64,000 nucleotides of DNA from an uncultured Acidimicrobiaceae bacterium. Lineage in GTDB: Bacteria; Actinomycetota; Acidimicrobiia; Acidimicrobiales; Ilumatobacteraceae. Numbering within the stretch: the stretch's first letter is position 1; each line of letters opens with the position of its first letter. The DNA is taken from positions 26,858-90,857 of the forward strand of contig CAIXIJ010000019.1 of the NCBI GenBank assembly GCA_903919455.1, written 5' to 3'. The translations under genes and the position numbers were made by a program. A model generated the notes under the pieces. The model was not told the DNA's origin. It made no database searches and saw only the letters and a list, made by a program, of their open reading frames with translations. This document shows positions 53,323 through 61,186 of this stretch, in pieces.

Positions 53323-55974
53323 GTGACTGCGGCTTCCGGTCGCGGCACGCCTTCGGCAGTTGTCGGTATCGGAGCCTCAGCAGGCGGCCTGCAGGCACTT
53401 GAACAGTTCTTCTCCCACGCTCCAGCAACGAGCGGCGCTGCATTCGTGGTGCTCCAACACCTGGCGCCCGAGCACGACAGCATGCTCACCGAACTCCTGC
53501 AACGAGTCACCGACATGCACGTCATCGAGATCGTGGAAGGCACACCCGTTGCCGCCGACCGCGTCTACGTAGCGCCCGCCGGCCATGGGATCGAGCTACG
53601 CGACGAGACCCTTCACCTGGTGTATCCCAGTGACGGCAAGGCACCCACCCTGCCCATCGACGGCTTCTTCCGATCGCTGGCCATCGACCAACGCGAACGC
53701 GCTGCGTGCGTGGTGCTATCGGGAATGGGCAGCGACGGCACGGTCGGTGCGACCGCAGTGCACGACCGGTCGGGCTGCGTGTTCGCGCAAGAGCCATCGT
53801 CGGCGCAGTTCGATTCGATGCCGGCAGCCGTCATCGCCAGCGGAGTGTGTCGCGACATCGCCCCGCCGGAGGAGTTGGCGCAACTGGTGGTGGAGCAGAT
53901 CGAACTGCGTCTCGCCAACCCGAGTGGTGCCGCACCCGTCAGCATCGACGACGACGCCGGCATCGACTCGGTGATCCAGACGATCCGGTCCCGAAACGGC
54001 CACGACTTTTCTCTCTACAAGCGCACCACTCTCGTGCGGCGTATCGAACGCCGGATGATGGTGCACGGCATCGACGACACGCTCTCGTACGCACAGCACC
54101 TTCAGGAGAACCCGCAGGAAGTGGACCTGCTCTTCAGCGAAATGCTCATCGGCGTCACCAACTTCTTCCGTGACCCGGAGGTATGGGAACACCTGCGCAG
54201 CGAGGTGCTGCCGCAGCTGATCGAACGATGCGGGGATCACGGGGTCATCAGAGCGTGGAGCGCCGGGTGCTCAACCGGCGAAGAGGCGTACTCGTTGGCG
54301 ATGTCGCTGGTGGAGGCCATCGAAGCCCAGCCCACGCCGATGACGTGCGCGGTGCAGATCTTCGCCAGCGACCTGGACGCGGAAGCCATCGAACGAGCGC
54401 GAGCGGGCGAGTACCCCGCCAGTATCGAAACGGACGTGTCGGCTGAGCGGCTCGGCCGGTTCTTCGAACCTGTCAGTGATGGCTACCGCGTCTCGCCTGC
54501 CTTGAGAAAGCACGTTGTTTTCGCCACCCACAACGTGTTGATGGACCCCCCCTTCAGCAATCTTGATCTCATCGTGTGCAGGAACCTGCTCATCTATCTG
54601 CAAGGCGACGTGCAGCGCCGGCTGCTCACGGTGTTCCACCGGTGCCTCCGGCAGGACGGCGTGCTGATGCTCGGACTCGCCGAATCGGTCGGTTCTGCCG
54701 AGGCCTCGTTCTCCGAGATACCCGGTCGTCACCACACCTATCGGCACCTCGCCACAGGCGAAGCACATCGACCGACATTACCGACGTTCACCGGGAAGGC
54801 AGGCGCCATCGAGGTGGCGACGCTGTCCGCAGTGACACCGGTCCCGACGATGCAGGCGCTGACCGACCACCTCATCGTCACGCGCCACGGGCCAGCCGCC
54901 GTGCTCACCAACGACCAGGGCGACATCGTGTACTTCAGCGGCCGAACAGGGGCCTTCTTGGAACCCGCTGCCGGCAAGGCGAACCTCAACGTGTTCGCCA
55001 TGGCTCGCGAGGGCATCCGGCTGGCGCTGCACGATGCCTTCACCGCCGCCGTTCGCGATCAGGAAGAGACCAGAGTGGAGCGGCTGCCGCTCGTCTCGGC
55101 TACGGGCACCAGCTTGGTGGATCTGGTCGTGCAGCCCATCTCGAGCCCGCCCGAACTACGAGGCATGGTGCTGTTGGTCTTCACCGCCAGCAACGTGAAC
55201 TCGAGTGTGCTGCAGGAGGGCGTGCTGCAACTCGACGACCAGCAACTGTCCGCAGACGAACGTTCCGCTGCACTCACCGAGGAGTTGCTGAGAGTCCGCG
55301 CCGCCTTGCAGTCGGCCGCGCACGACGCTCAGTACTCACGCGAACGCCTCCAGGCCACGATCGAGGAGTTGCAGTCCACCAACGAGGAGCTCACCACCTC
55401 CAAGGAGGAGATGCAGTCCATGAACGAAGAACTGCAGACGGTGAACAACGAACTTCAGCGACGCGTGGCAGCGCTGTCGCTGGCCAGCGACGACATGGCG
55501 AACCTCATCACCAGCAGTTCCGTTGCCACGCTCTATCTCGACAACGAACTGTGCGTGCGTCGATTCACGTCGGCCACCGTCGGGCTGTTCAACCTCATTC
55601 CATCCGACCAGGGACGGCCGATCGTCGACCTGGCCAGCACGCTCGACCACCGCCTGGTCGTTGCCGACGCTCGCGAAGTGATGCGAACCTTGACCCTGAG
55701 CGAACGGCACATGGGTGCCGACGACGGCCGATGGTTCAACGTTCGAATCGCCCCCTACCGCACGCAGGAGGATCGGTTCGACGGTGTGGTGATCACGTTC
55801 ATCGATGCAACCAAAGCCCACACGGCGGAAGCCGTTCGCATGAACGCCTTGGACATTCTTCGCGGAGAACACGATGGCGATCACGCCAGCACCGACGACC
55901 GCATCGCTGCGGCGACGGCTGTGCTCTCGGCATCCCCATCCCGCGATGCCGACGAGACGAAGGAGGCCAGATGA
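53323..55974 (+). CDS. CheB-CheR-PAS fusion protein
   Basis: An 883-aa protein. Residues 10-185 are a CheB methylesterase (GIGASAGGLQAL with Ser, LQHLAPEHDSML with His, LSGMGSDGT with Asp) without a receiver domain. Residues 205-480 are CheR (FSLYKRTTLVRRIERRM, SAGCSTGEEAYSLAM SAM site, IVCRNLLIYL). Then come PAS-like parts, a coiled coil at about 670-712 (EELQSTNEELTTSKEEMQS), and a last PAS. GTG 53323 is the start. No cheA, cheW or receptor is nearby, so a stand-alone sensor is more likely than chemotaxis. The kinase gene overlaps by 4 nt. Confidence 0.88.
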   Translation: MTAASGRGTPSAVVGIGASAGGLQALEQFFSHAPATSGAAFVVLQHLAPEHDSMLTELLQRVTDMHVIEIVEGTPVAADRVYVAPAGHGIELRDETLHLVYPSDGKAPTLPIDGFFRSLAIDQRERAACVVLSGMGSDGTVGATAVHDRSGCVFAQEPSSAQFDSMPAAVIASGVCRDIAPPEELAQLVVEQIELRLANPSGAAPVSIDDDAGIDSVIQTIRSRNGHDFSLYKRTTLVRRIERRMMVHGIDDTLSYAQHLQENPQEVDLLFSEMLIGVTNFFRDPEVWEHLRSEVLPQLIERCGDHGVIRAWSAGCSTGEEAYSLAMSLVEAIEAQPTPMTCAVQIFASDLDAEAIERARAGEYPASIETDVSAERLGRFFEPVSDGYRVSPALRKHVVFATHNVLMDPPFSNLDLIVCRNLLIYLQGDVQRRLLTVFHRCLRQDGVLMLGLAESVGSAEASFSEIPGRHHTYRHLATGEAHRPTLPTFTGKAGAIEVATLSAVTPVPTMQALTDHLIVTRHGPAAVLTNDQGDIVYFSGRTGAFLEPAAGKANLNVFAMAREGIRLALHDAFTAAVRDQEETRVERLPLVSATGTSLVDLVVQPISSPPELRGMVLLVFTASNVNSSVLQEGVLQLDDQQLSADERSAALTEELLRVRAALQSAAHDAQYSRERLQATIEELQSTNEELTTSKEEMQSMNEELQTVNNELQRRVAALSLASDDMANLITSSSVATLYLDNELCVRRFTSATVGLFNLIPSDQGRPIVDLASTLDHRLVVADAREVMRTLTLSERHMGADDGRWFNVRIAPYRTQEDRFDGVVITFIDATKAHTAEAVRMNALDILRGEHDGDHASTDDRIAAATAVLSASPSRDADETKEAR

Positions 55975-57692
55975 ACTCGCAGAACAGCGACGACCAGCAG
56001 CTTCGCTCGCAGGCCGAGGCAGTGATCGCTCAGCGAGTGAACGCTGAACCTGCATCAGGCGCCGATGTGCTGCGCCTGGTTCATGAACTCCAGGTGCACC
56101 AGGTTGAACTGGAACTGCAGAACGAAGAGTTGCTGCGGACCCAGGCTGCAGAAGCCGATGCCATCGGCCGCTACATCGAACTGTTCGACGCAGCGCCACT
56201 CGCATATGTCGTGATCGATGCGGATGGTGCTGTGCGGGAATTCAACCTCGCCGCATCGCAGCTGTTTGCCCAGGCACCTCGCGCGATCATCGGGCAGCGC
56301 TTCATCTCCCTGTTGCACGACGATGAGGGAGCCGCATGGCACGAGGTTCAGCGGGTGGTGAGCCGAGGCCAAGCGATGTCGAGGGAGTTCAACCTGGCGA
56401 TTGGGCCAGACCGACGCATTCGGGTGCTCGCAGCGCCTCGCGGCAGTTCCAGCGACTGTCTGCTGATGATCCTCGATCTCACTGCCGAGGTCGCGGCGAG
56501 CGCGGCGAGGGAACATCTCGAGGCGCAACTCAGAGTGTCCCAGCGGATGGAGGCCATCGGAACACTGGCAGGCGGCATCGCCCACGATTTCAACAACATT
56601 CTCAGTGGCATCATGGGCTACACCGAATTGGCGCAGTTGTGGAAGGGGTCGCCCGACAAGGTGTCGGAGGCGCTCACCGAGGTGATGCAAGCGGCCACCA
56701 GAGCGGTCGCGCTCGTCCAACGGATGTCTGCCTTCCAACGCCCAGTCGAGTCCACTGCGGAATCCCTTGCCGGAGCGCGGGTGGTGGCAGAAGCGTTCAA
56801 CCTGCTCCGTGCGGCCATTCCGTCGAACGTGGAGTTCAGCCTGGAACTGGACCCGAATGCACACTCGGCGCGCATCGATCCTTCACAGATGCACCAGATC
56901 GTGATGAACCTCGTCACCAACGCTGCTCAGGCCATCGGCGAACACCCCGGCAGCATCACCGTGAAGATGAACCGCTGCGTCGTCGATGAGGAACTTCAAG
57001 CTCGAGTAGCCGGTCTCATGCCGGGGAACTACACCCGGCTCACCGTCACCGACACCGGCCCGGGAATGGACGAGGCAACAGCCAGGCAGATCTTCCATCC
57101 GTTCTTCACCACCAACCCGATCGGTGAGGGCACCGGATTGGGGCTGTCGGTGGTGCACCGCATCGTGCGCGAAGCAAATGGAGTGATCCACGTCGACTCC
57201 TCGCCCGGCAACGGTGCCAGCTTCGAGGTGTACCTCCATGCATCGACGGCAACGCCGCTGGATCCCCCGGCGCCGAGCGACGCAGGCCGCAGCGGCCGCG
57301 GCGAGCGGATACTGGTCATCGACGACGAAGCGGTCGTGGGCCGGTTTATGCAACTCACGCTGGAGTCACTCGCCTATGCAGTCACCCTCTGCGCCGATCC
57401 GATCGCCGCAACGGATCTCTTCCGCACCGACCCGAACGCGTTCGACCTCGTGATCACCGACCTCACCATGCCCGGCATGCGCGGCGACCGCGTTGCAGAG
57501 ATCGTCCGCAGCCTTCGTCCGGATCTACCGATCGTGCTCATCACCGGTTACCGCGGCGCTCTGCTGAATGAGCAGGCTGCGGCACTCGGCATCGTGGAGG
57601 TGCTCACCAAGCCGGTACTGCGAGCGGAGATGGCAGCGTGCATGCATCGCTGGCTGGCCAGCAACCATGGCGGCGACCCGAGCAACCGCTGA
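55971..57692 (+). CDS. Hybrid histidine kinase with PAS and C-terminal receiver
   Basis: A 573-aa protein. The first 60 residues repeat a QVHQVELELQNEELL coiled-coil pattern; a PAS domain follows (APLAYVVIDADGAVREFNLA). The phosphoacceptor His (about residue 203) lies in LAGGIAHDFNNILSGIMGY, NLVTNAAQAIGE is the N-box and GTGLGLSVVHRIV the G2 box. Residues 440-560 are a receiver with Asp in LVITDLTMPG. Coupled to the CheB-CheR fusion by ATGA, it is probably its signalling partner. Confidence 0.9.
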   Translation: MNSQNSDDQQLRSQAEAVIAQRVNAEPASGADVLRLVHELQVHQVELELQNEELLRTQAAEADAIGRYIELFDAAPLAYVVIDADGAVREFNLAASQLFAQAPRAIIGQRFISLLHDDEGAAWHEVQRVVSRGQAMSREFNLAIGPDRRIRVLAAPRGSSSDCLLMILDLTAEVAASAAREHLEAQLRVSQRMEAIGTLAGGIAHDFNNILSGIMGYTELAQLWKGSPDKVSEALTEVMQAATRAVALVQRMSAFQRPVESTAESLAGARVVAEAFNLLRAAIPSNVEFSLELDPNAHSARIDPSQMHQIVMNLVTNAAQAIGEHPGSITVKMNRCVVDEELQARVAGLMPGNYTRLTVTDTGPGMDEATARQIFHPFFTTNPIGEGTGLGLSVVHRIVREANGVIHVDSSPGNGASFEVYLHASTATPLDPPAPSDAGRSGRGERILVIDDEAVVGRFMQLTLESLAYAVTLCADPIAATDLFRTDPNAFDLVITDLTMPGMRGDRVAEIVRSLRPDLPIVLITGYRGALLNEQAAALGIVEVLTKPVLRAEMAACMHRWLASNHGGDPSNR

Positions 57693-57743
57693 CGCGAGCA
57701 TCGTCCTCACCGGCGATCCTGCTGCGTTGTCACACCCATTCTC

Positions 57744-57749
57744 TACAGT
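57744..57749 (+). promoter_or_regulatory. Leaderless -10 element of the nuclease gene
   Basis: TACAGT ends 7 nt before ATG 57757. Confidence 0.5.
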
Positions 57750-57756
57750 GCAGGGC

Positions 57757-58578
57757 ATGTACCCGGTCCCCAACTCCCTGTCGCCCAGCCGGGTCGAGAG
57801 CTTTCTCGGTTGCCCGCTCGCCTTTCGCTTCGCCAGCATCGAGCGCCTGCCCGAGCCCCCGGCCCCCTACTCCACCAAGGGCTCCATGGTGCACCGGGCC
57901 CTGGAGTTGCTGTTCACCCACCCGAACGCTCAGCGCACCATTGCCACTGCCGAGGTGGCCTTTCAGCAGGCCAGAGCCGAGTACCTGGTGGATCCCGAGT
58001 TCACGCTGCTCGGGCTGGATGCTGCAGCACAGGATGCGTTCTTTGCCGACGCCTGGGTGCTGGTGCAGAAGTACTTCGCGATGGAAGATCCCACGTCGGT
58101 GCGCGACATCGGGTTGGAACTGCGCCTCGAAGCCCAGGTGGGCTCGCTCACGTTGCGCGGCATCATCGACCGGCTAGAACTCGATGCCGAGGGTCGCCTC
58201 GTGGTCACCGACTACAAGACCGGTCGGGCACCAAGCGCCAACTACCAACAGAAGAGTCTGGCCGGCGTGCACTTCTACTCGTTCCTGTGCCAGGAGGTCA
58301 TCGGCCAGCGCCCTGCGGCGATCCGTTTGATGTACATCCGCACCGGCGACGTCATCACGGCCACTCCCTCGGAGCAGTCGGTGAAGTTCCTCACCACGCG
58401 CACCACCGCCGTGTGGAAAGCAGTGGAGAAGGCGTGCCTGTCGGGCGACTTCAAGCCCAAAGAAGGCCCACTCTGCAAGACCTGCTCGTTCCAGCCGTGG
58501 TGCCCGTCGTTCGGTGGCAACCCTGAACTGGCCAAGGTGGAGGCTCCGGTGAGGTTCGCGGCACCGAACCCGGCATGA
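57757..58578 (+). CDS. PD-(D/E)XK nuclease with Fe-S cysteines (Cas4/AddB C-terminal type)
   Basis: A 273-aa RecB-like nuclease. One Cys lies in FLGCPLAFRF near the N terminus and three in CKTCSFQPWC near the C terminus, giving the 4Fe-4S layout of Cas4/AddB. The catalytic core runs from KGSMVHRALEL through GIIDRLELDAEGRLVVTDYK, in which the D-(x)n-E/D-x-K motif is visible. It is probably a DNA repair nuclease; no CRISPR array or cas genes are near. Confidence 0.84.
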   Translation: MYPVPNSLSPSRVESFLGCPLAFRFASIERLPEPPAPYSTKGSMVHRALELLFTHPNAQRTIATAEVAFQQARAEYLVDPEFTLLGLDAAAQDAFFADAWVLVQKYFAMEDPTSVRDIGLELRLEAQVGSLTLRGIIDRLELDAEGRLVVTDYKTGRAPSANYQQKSLAGVHFYSFLCQEVIGQRPAAIRLMYIRTGDVITATPSEQSVKFLTTRTTAVWKAVEKACLSGDFKPKEGPLCKTCSFQPWCPSFGGNPELAKVEAPVRFAAPNPA

Positions 58579-59117
58579 GTGCGCTCGACCATCCGTTGGT
58601 GGCACGGTTCGACACCTGGGCCGATCGCGGGCTCGAACGACTCCGCGGTCGTCGCCTCACCGACACCGTGTTCGTGGCCGCAAGCGAACTCGGCGACTTC
58701 AGCCTCATCTGGCACCTCGTGGGTGTCACGCGCGGCCTCACCAGCATCCACCACGCCAACCAAGCGTTCGTGTTCTCCGCACTCATCGGCGCCGAAAGCC
58801 TCATCGTGAATCAGGGCATCAAGCGCCTGTTCCGGCGGGTACGGCCCACCGAAGCCGGAGACCCGCGTTTCCCTGTGCGGCGGCCATCCACCAGCAGCTT
58901 TCCGAGCGGCCATGCTTCCGCCGCGTTCTTCGCCGCGAGTGTGCTCACCGGGTGGGACGGTTGGGCCTGGGCGCCGCTGTACTTCGGTCTTGCTGCCGTC
59001 GTAGGCACCAGTCGCGCCTACGTGCGCATCCACCACCCGAGCGACGTGGTGGCAGGCGCCATGGTCGGTCTCGCCCTGGGGGGCTTGGCGCGCGCCTGTC
59101 TGTCAGTGTTCGGCTGA
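58575..59117 (+). CDS. PAP2-family phosphatase
   Basis: A 180-aa membrane phosphatase. KRLFRRVRPTEAG is the first conserved block, STSSFPSGHASAAFFA the second (PSGH), and SRAYVRIHHPSDVVAGAMVG the third (with the His-x-x-x-x-Asp end). It hydrolyses lipid phosphates such as phosphatidate or undecaprenyl diphosphate. ATG 58575 overlaps the nuclease stop. The WS/DGAT gene follows; phosphatidate phosphatase supplying diacylglycerol is a reasonable link. Confidence 0.87.
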   Translation: MSALDHPLVARFDTWADRGLERLRGRRLTDTVFVAASELGDFSLIWHLVGVTRGLTSIHHANQAFVFSALIGAESLIVNQGIKRLFRRVRPTEAGDPRFPVRRPSTSSFPSGHASAAFFAASVLTGWDGWAWAPLYFGLAAVVGTSRAYVRIHHPSDVVAGAMVGLALGGLARACLSVFG

Positions 59118-59121
59118 CCAC

Positions 59122-59127
59122 TAGCCT
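59122..59127 (+). promoter_or_regulatory. Leaderless -10 element of the WS/DGAT gene
   Basis: TAGCCT ends 7 nt before ATG 59135. Confidence 0.5.
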
Positions 59128-59134
59128 CCACGCC

Positions 59135-60526
59135 ATGGCCGAACTGCCGCATTTCGATCGCAAGATGAGCGACGCCGAAGGACTGATGTGGCGGCTCGAG
59201 AAAGACCCCCACCTCAGCTCCACGTTCGCGAACATCACCATTCTCGATCGGTCGCCGAACTTCGATCTCCTGCTGGCTCGGCTCGAGCGCGCCACCTACG
59301 CCATCCCCCGTCTGCGCCAGCGGGTGCAGCCGGCACCGGCGAACATCACCTCGCCCACGTGGGTCGACGACCCCGACTTCGATCTTCGCTACCACGTGCG
59401 CCACGTGTCGCTGCCGAAGCCTGGCAGCATGCGCCAGTTGCTCGACTACGCCAGCCTGCTCACCGGCGATGCCTTCGACCGCACCCGACCACTGTGGCAG
59501 TTCGTGGTGGTGGACGGCTTGAAGGGCGGCAAGAGCGCCCTCCTGCAAAAGCTGCACCATGCCATCGTCGATGGCGAGGGCGGTGTGCAACTCAGCCTGC
59601 AGTTCCTCGATTTCGAACGCCGCCCACCCGAGCTGACGCCGCTGGACCCCGACCTCATCGCCGCTGCCGCGGAGCAAGCAGCTGCCGATGCCGTGCCCAC
59701 GGATCTCGTGCGCGAAGTACTCAACGGCAGTTTCCGCATGCCGCTGACGCTGATGCGTCAGGTGAAGGATTTGCTGGCGGACCCCACTGGGATGCCAGCC
59801 GCCGGCTCAGCGGCCGCCGACACCGTGCGCGGCGTACTGCAGCAACTCGGCGAGACCGACGCTGCCCGTTCACCGTTGTGGACCAAGCGCTCGTTGCGGA
59901 GGCAGATGGAGGTGCTACGAGTGCCCTTCGACGACACGCGCCTGGCTGCCAAGAAGCTGAACGGCACGCTGAACACTGCGTTCCTCGCTGCTGCGGCTGA
60001 TGCCGCTGGCCGCTATCACCGCAAGATGGGTACGCCAGTAGAGGAACTGCGATCCAGCATGGCCATCAGCACGCGCACCGACACGTCGGGGGCGAACGCG
60101 TTCTCACTGGCCCGGATGCTGGTACCCACGGGCGACATGCCGATCGCCGATCGCTTCACGCGTGTGCAAACACTGGCACACGAGGCCCGCGACGCCGGCA
60201 TGTCGGGTTCGGTCGACGCCCTTGCCGCCTTGGCTGCCACGCTGCCCACCAGCGTTATCACCCGCATCGCCCGACAGCAGGCGCAGACGGTGGATTTCGC
60301 CACCAGCAACGTGCGCGGCGCACCGGTGCCGCTGTACCTCGCTGGCGCCAAGTTGCTGGCAAACCATCCGGTGGGTCCGTTGCTGGGCGTGGCCTTCAAC
60401 CTCACCCTGCTGAGCTACAACCACAGCCTCGACATGGGCGTGAACATCGATGTAGATGCCGTGGAAGACCCGGCATTGTTGCGACGCTGCCTGCGGCGCG
60501 CGTTCGACGACCTACTGGCCGTCTGA
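59135..60526 (+). CDS. Wax ester synthase / diacylglycerol acyltransferase (WS/DGAT)
   Basis: A 463-aa acyltransferase. LQKLHHAIVDGEGGVQLS holds the HHxxxDG active site, and the N terminus MAELPHFDRKMSDAEGLMWR is the usual start of the family. ATSNVRGAPVPLYLAGAKL and LSYNHSLDMGVNIDVDAV are later signatures. It joins acyl-CoA to long-chain alcohols or diacylglycerol to make storage wax or triacylglycerol. Many actinobacteria have several copies. A PAP2 phosphatase lies just upstream. Confidence 0.9.
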   Translation: MAELPHFDRKMSDAEGLMWRLEKDPHLSSTFANITILDRSPNFDLLLARLERATYAIPRLRQRVQPAPANITSPTWVDDPDFDLRYHVRHVSLPKPGSMRQLLDYASLLTGDAFDRTRPLWQFVVVDGLKGGKSALLQKLHHAIVDGEGGVQLSLQFLDFERRPPELTPLDPDLIAAAAEQAAADAVPTDLVREVLNGSFRMPLTLMRQVKDLLADPTGMPAAGSAAADTVRGVLQQLGETDAARSPLWTKRSLRRQMEVLRVPFDDTRLAAKKLNGTLNTAFLAAAADAAGRYHRKMGTPVEELRSSMAISTRTDTSGANAFSLARMLVPTGDMPIADRFTRVQTLAHEARDAGMSGSVDALAALAATLPTSVITRIARQQAQTVDFATSNVRGAPVPLYLAGAKLLANHPVGPLLGVAFNLTLLSYNHSLDMGVNIDVDAVEDPALLRRCLRRAFDDLLAV

Positions 60527-60542
60527 GATCGGCTGGCTGGGA

Positions 60543-60722
60543 TCAGCCTTCGGCGATCGCGGCGGCCGGCACGCGGGCCGGCATCGTGAGCAGCGTGCGC
60601 ACGTCGAGTAGCACGTCGGTGATCTCGCCCGACGAAACCAGTTCACGGCTCATCATCTGCGACAGCGCCTTGTCGATGATGGTCAGCGCTTCGTGGATGA
60701 CGGCTTCGTTGGTCTCGGTCAT
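60543..60722 (-). CDS. Small protein of unknown function (59 aa)
   Basis: ATG 60722 has AAGGAG upstream and TACGGT at 60759-60764 as a candidate -10. MTETNEAVIHEALTIIDKAL and SSGEITDVLLDVRTLLTMP are helical and acidic; the shape resembles a small helical-bundle regulator. It is convergent with WS/DGAT. No family is recognised. Confidence 0.65.
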   Translation of the reverse strand: MTETNEAVIHEALTIIDKALSQMMSRELVSSGEITDVLLDVRTLLTMPARVPAAAIAEG

Positions 60723-60859
60723 CAGGCTCTCCTTCACAGATTTGGCTGTTGGTCGCACCGTACCTCGCGCGACTTGCCGGTGGTGTGCATGGTACCGACC
60801 GCTACCGCGAACGCAGCACGACCTTGGTCCCCAAACACCCAGGACCTTCGCAGAACACG

Positions 60860-60865
60860 TACGAT
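60860..60865 (+). promoter_or_regulatory. Leaderless -10 element ahead of a 10-codon ORF
   Basis: TACGAT ends 7 nt before ATG 60873. Confidence 0.45.
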
Positions 60866-60872
60866 CGCCCGC

Positions 60873-60905
60873 ATGCGCCAGCCCGGAGCACCCCTTCACG
60901 AATGA
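60873..60905 (+). CDS. Ten-codon leader ORF coupled to the 88-aa gene
   Basis: ATG 60873 gives MRQPGAPLHE and a TGA that overlaps ATG 60902 (ATGA). TACGAT lies 7 nt before it. The downstream gene has only GGAG 13-16 nt before its start. A leaderless mini-ORF may therefore deliver ribosomes to the gene. It has no run of a single amino acid that would suggest attenuation. Confidence 0.42.
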   Translation: MRQPGAPLHE

Positions 60906-61168
60906 TCGACACGGCCACGCTCCAACGCCTCGGGCTGCGTGCCGGTGAACCGGTGCGCTTCCGCAAGGGCGAGAGCCAGCGCTGGCACGCGGGCAAGATG
61001 AGCGGTATCGCCGTGGACGGCAGCATCACGATCTTCGATGCCAACGGCGCGGCCCGCAGCCTGCGACCCGAACTTGTCGAGGTTCGCCGACCCGGCAGCA
61101 GAGGCCGACTCACCTGGCAGACCGTCAGCGACGTGGCGATCACCTGGGAGCAACTCCAACTCTGGTGA
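60902..61168 (+). CDS. Conserved-looking small basic protein (88 aa)
   Basis: The 88-aa protein has a likely beta-rich core: AGEPVRFRKGESQRWHAGKM, SGIAVDGSITIFDANGAARS, LRPELVEVRRPGSRGRLTWQ. The alternating hydrophobic/charged pattern and small barrel-like spacing suggest a nucleic-acid or small-ligand binding fold. No family is recognised. It starts at the overlap with the 10-codon ORF. Confidence 0.6.
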   Translation: MIDTATLQRLGLRAGEPVRFRKGESQRWHAGKMSGIAVDGSITIFDANGAARSLRPELVEVRRPGSRGRLTWQTVSDVAITWEQLQLW

Positions 61169-61186
61169 GCGGGCGCCGCCAGCCTC

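Noticed and set aside
53323..57692. Chemotaxis operon
   Set aside because: Only the CheB-CheR fusion and a kinase with PAS and receiver are present; there is no receptor, CheA, CheW or flagellar gene.
57757..58578. Cas4 of a CRISPR system
   Set aside because: The nuclease has the Fe-S Cys pattern, but no array or other cas gene is nearby, and its neighbours are lipid enzymes.
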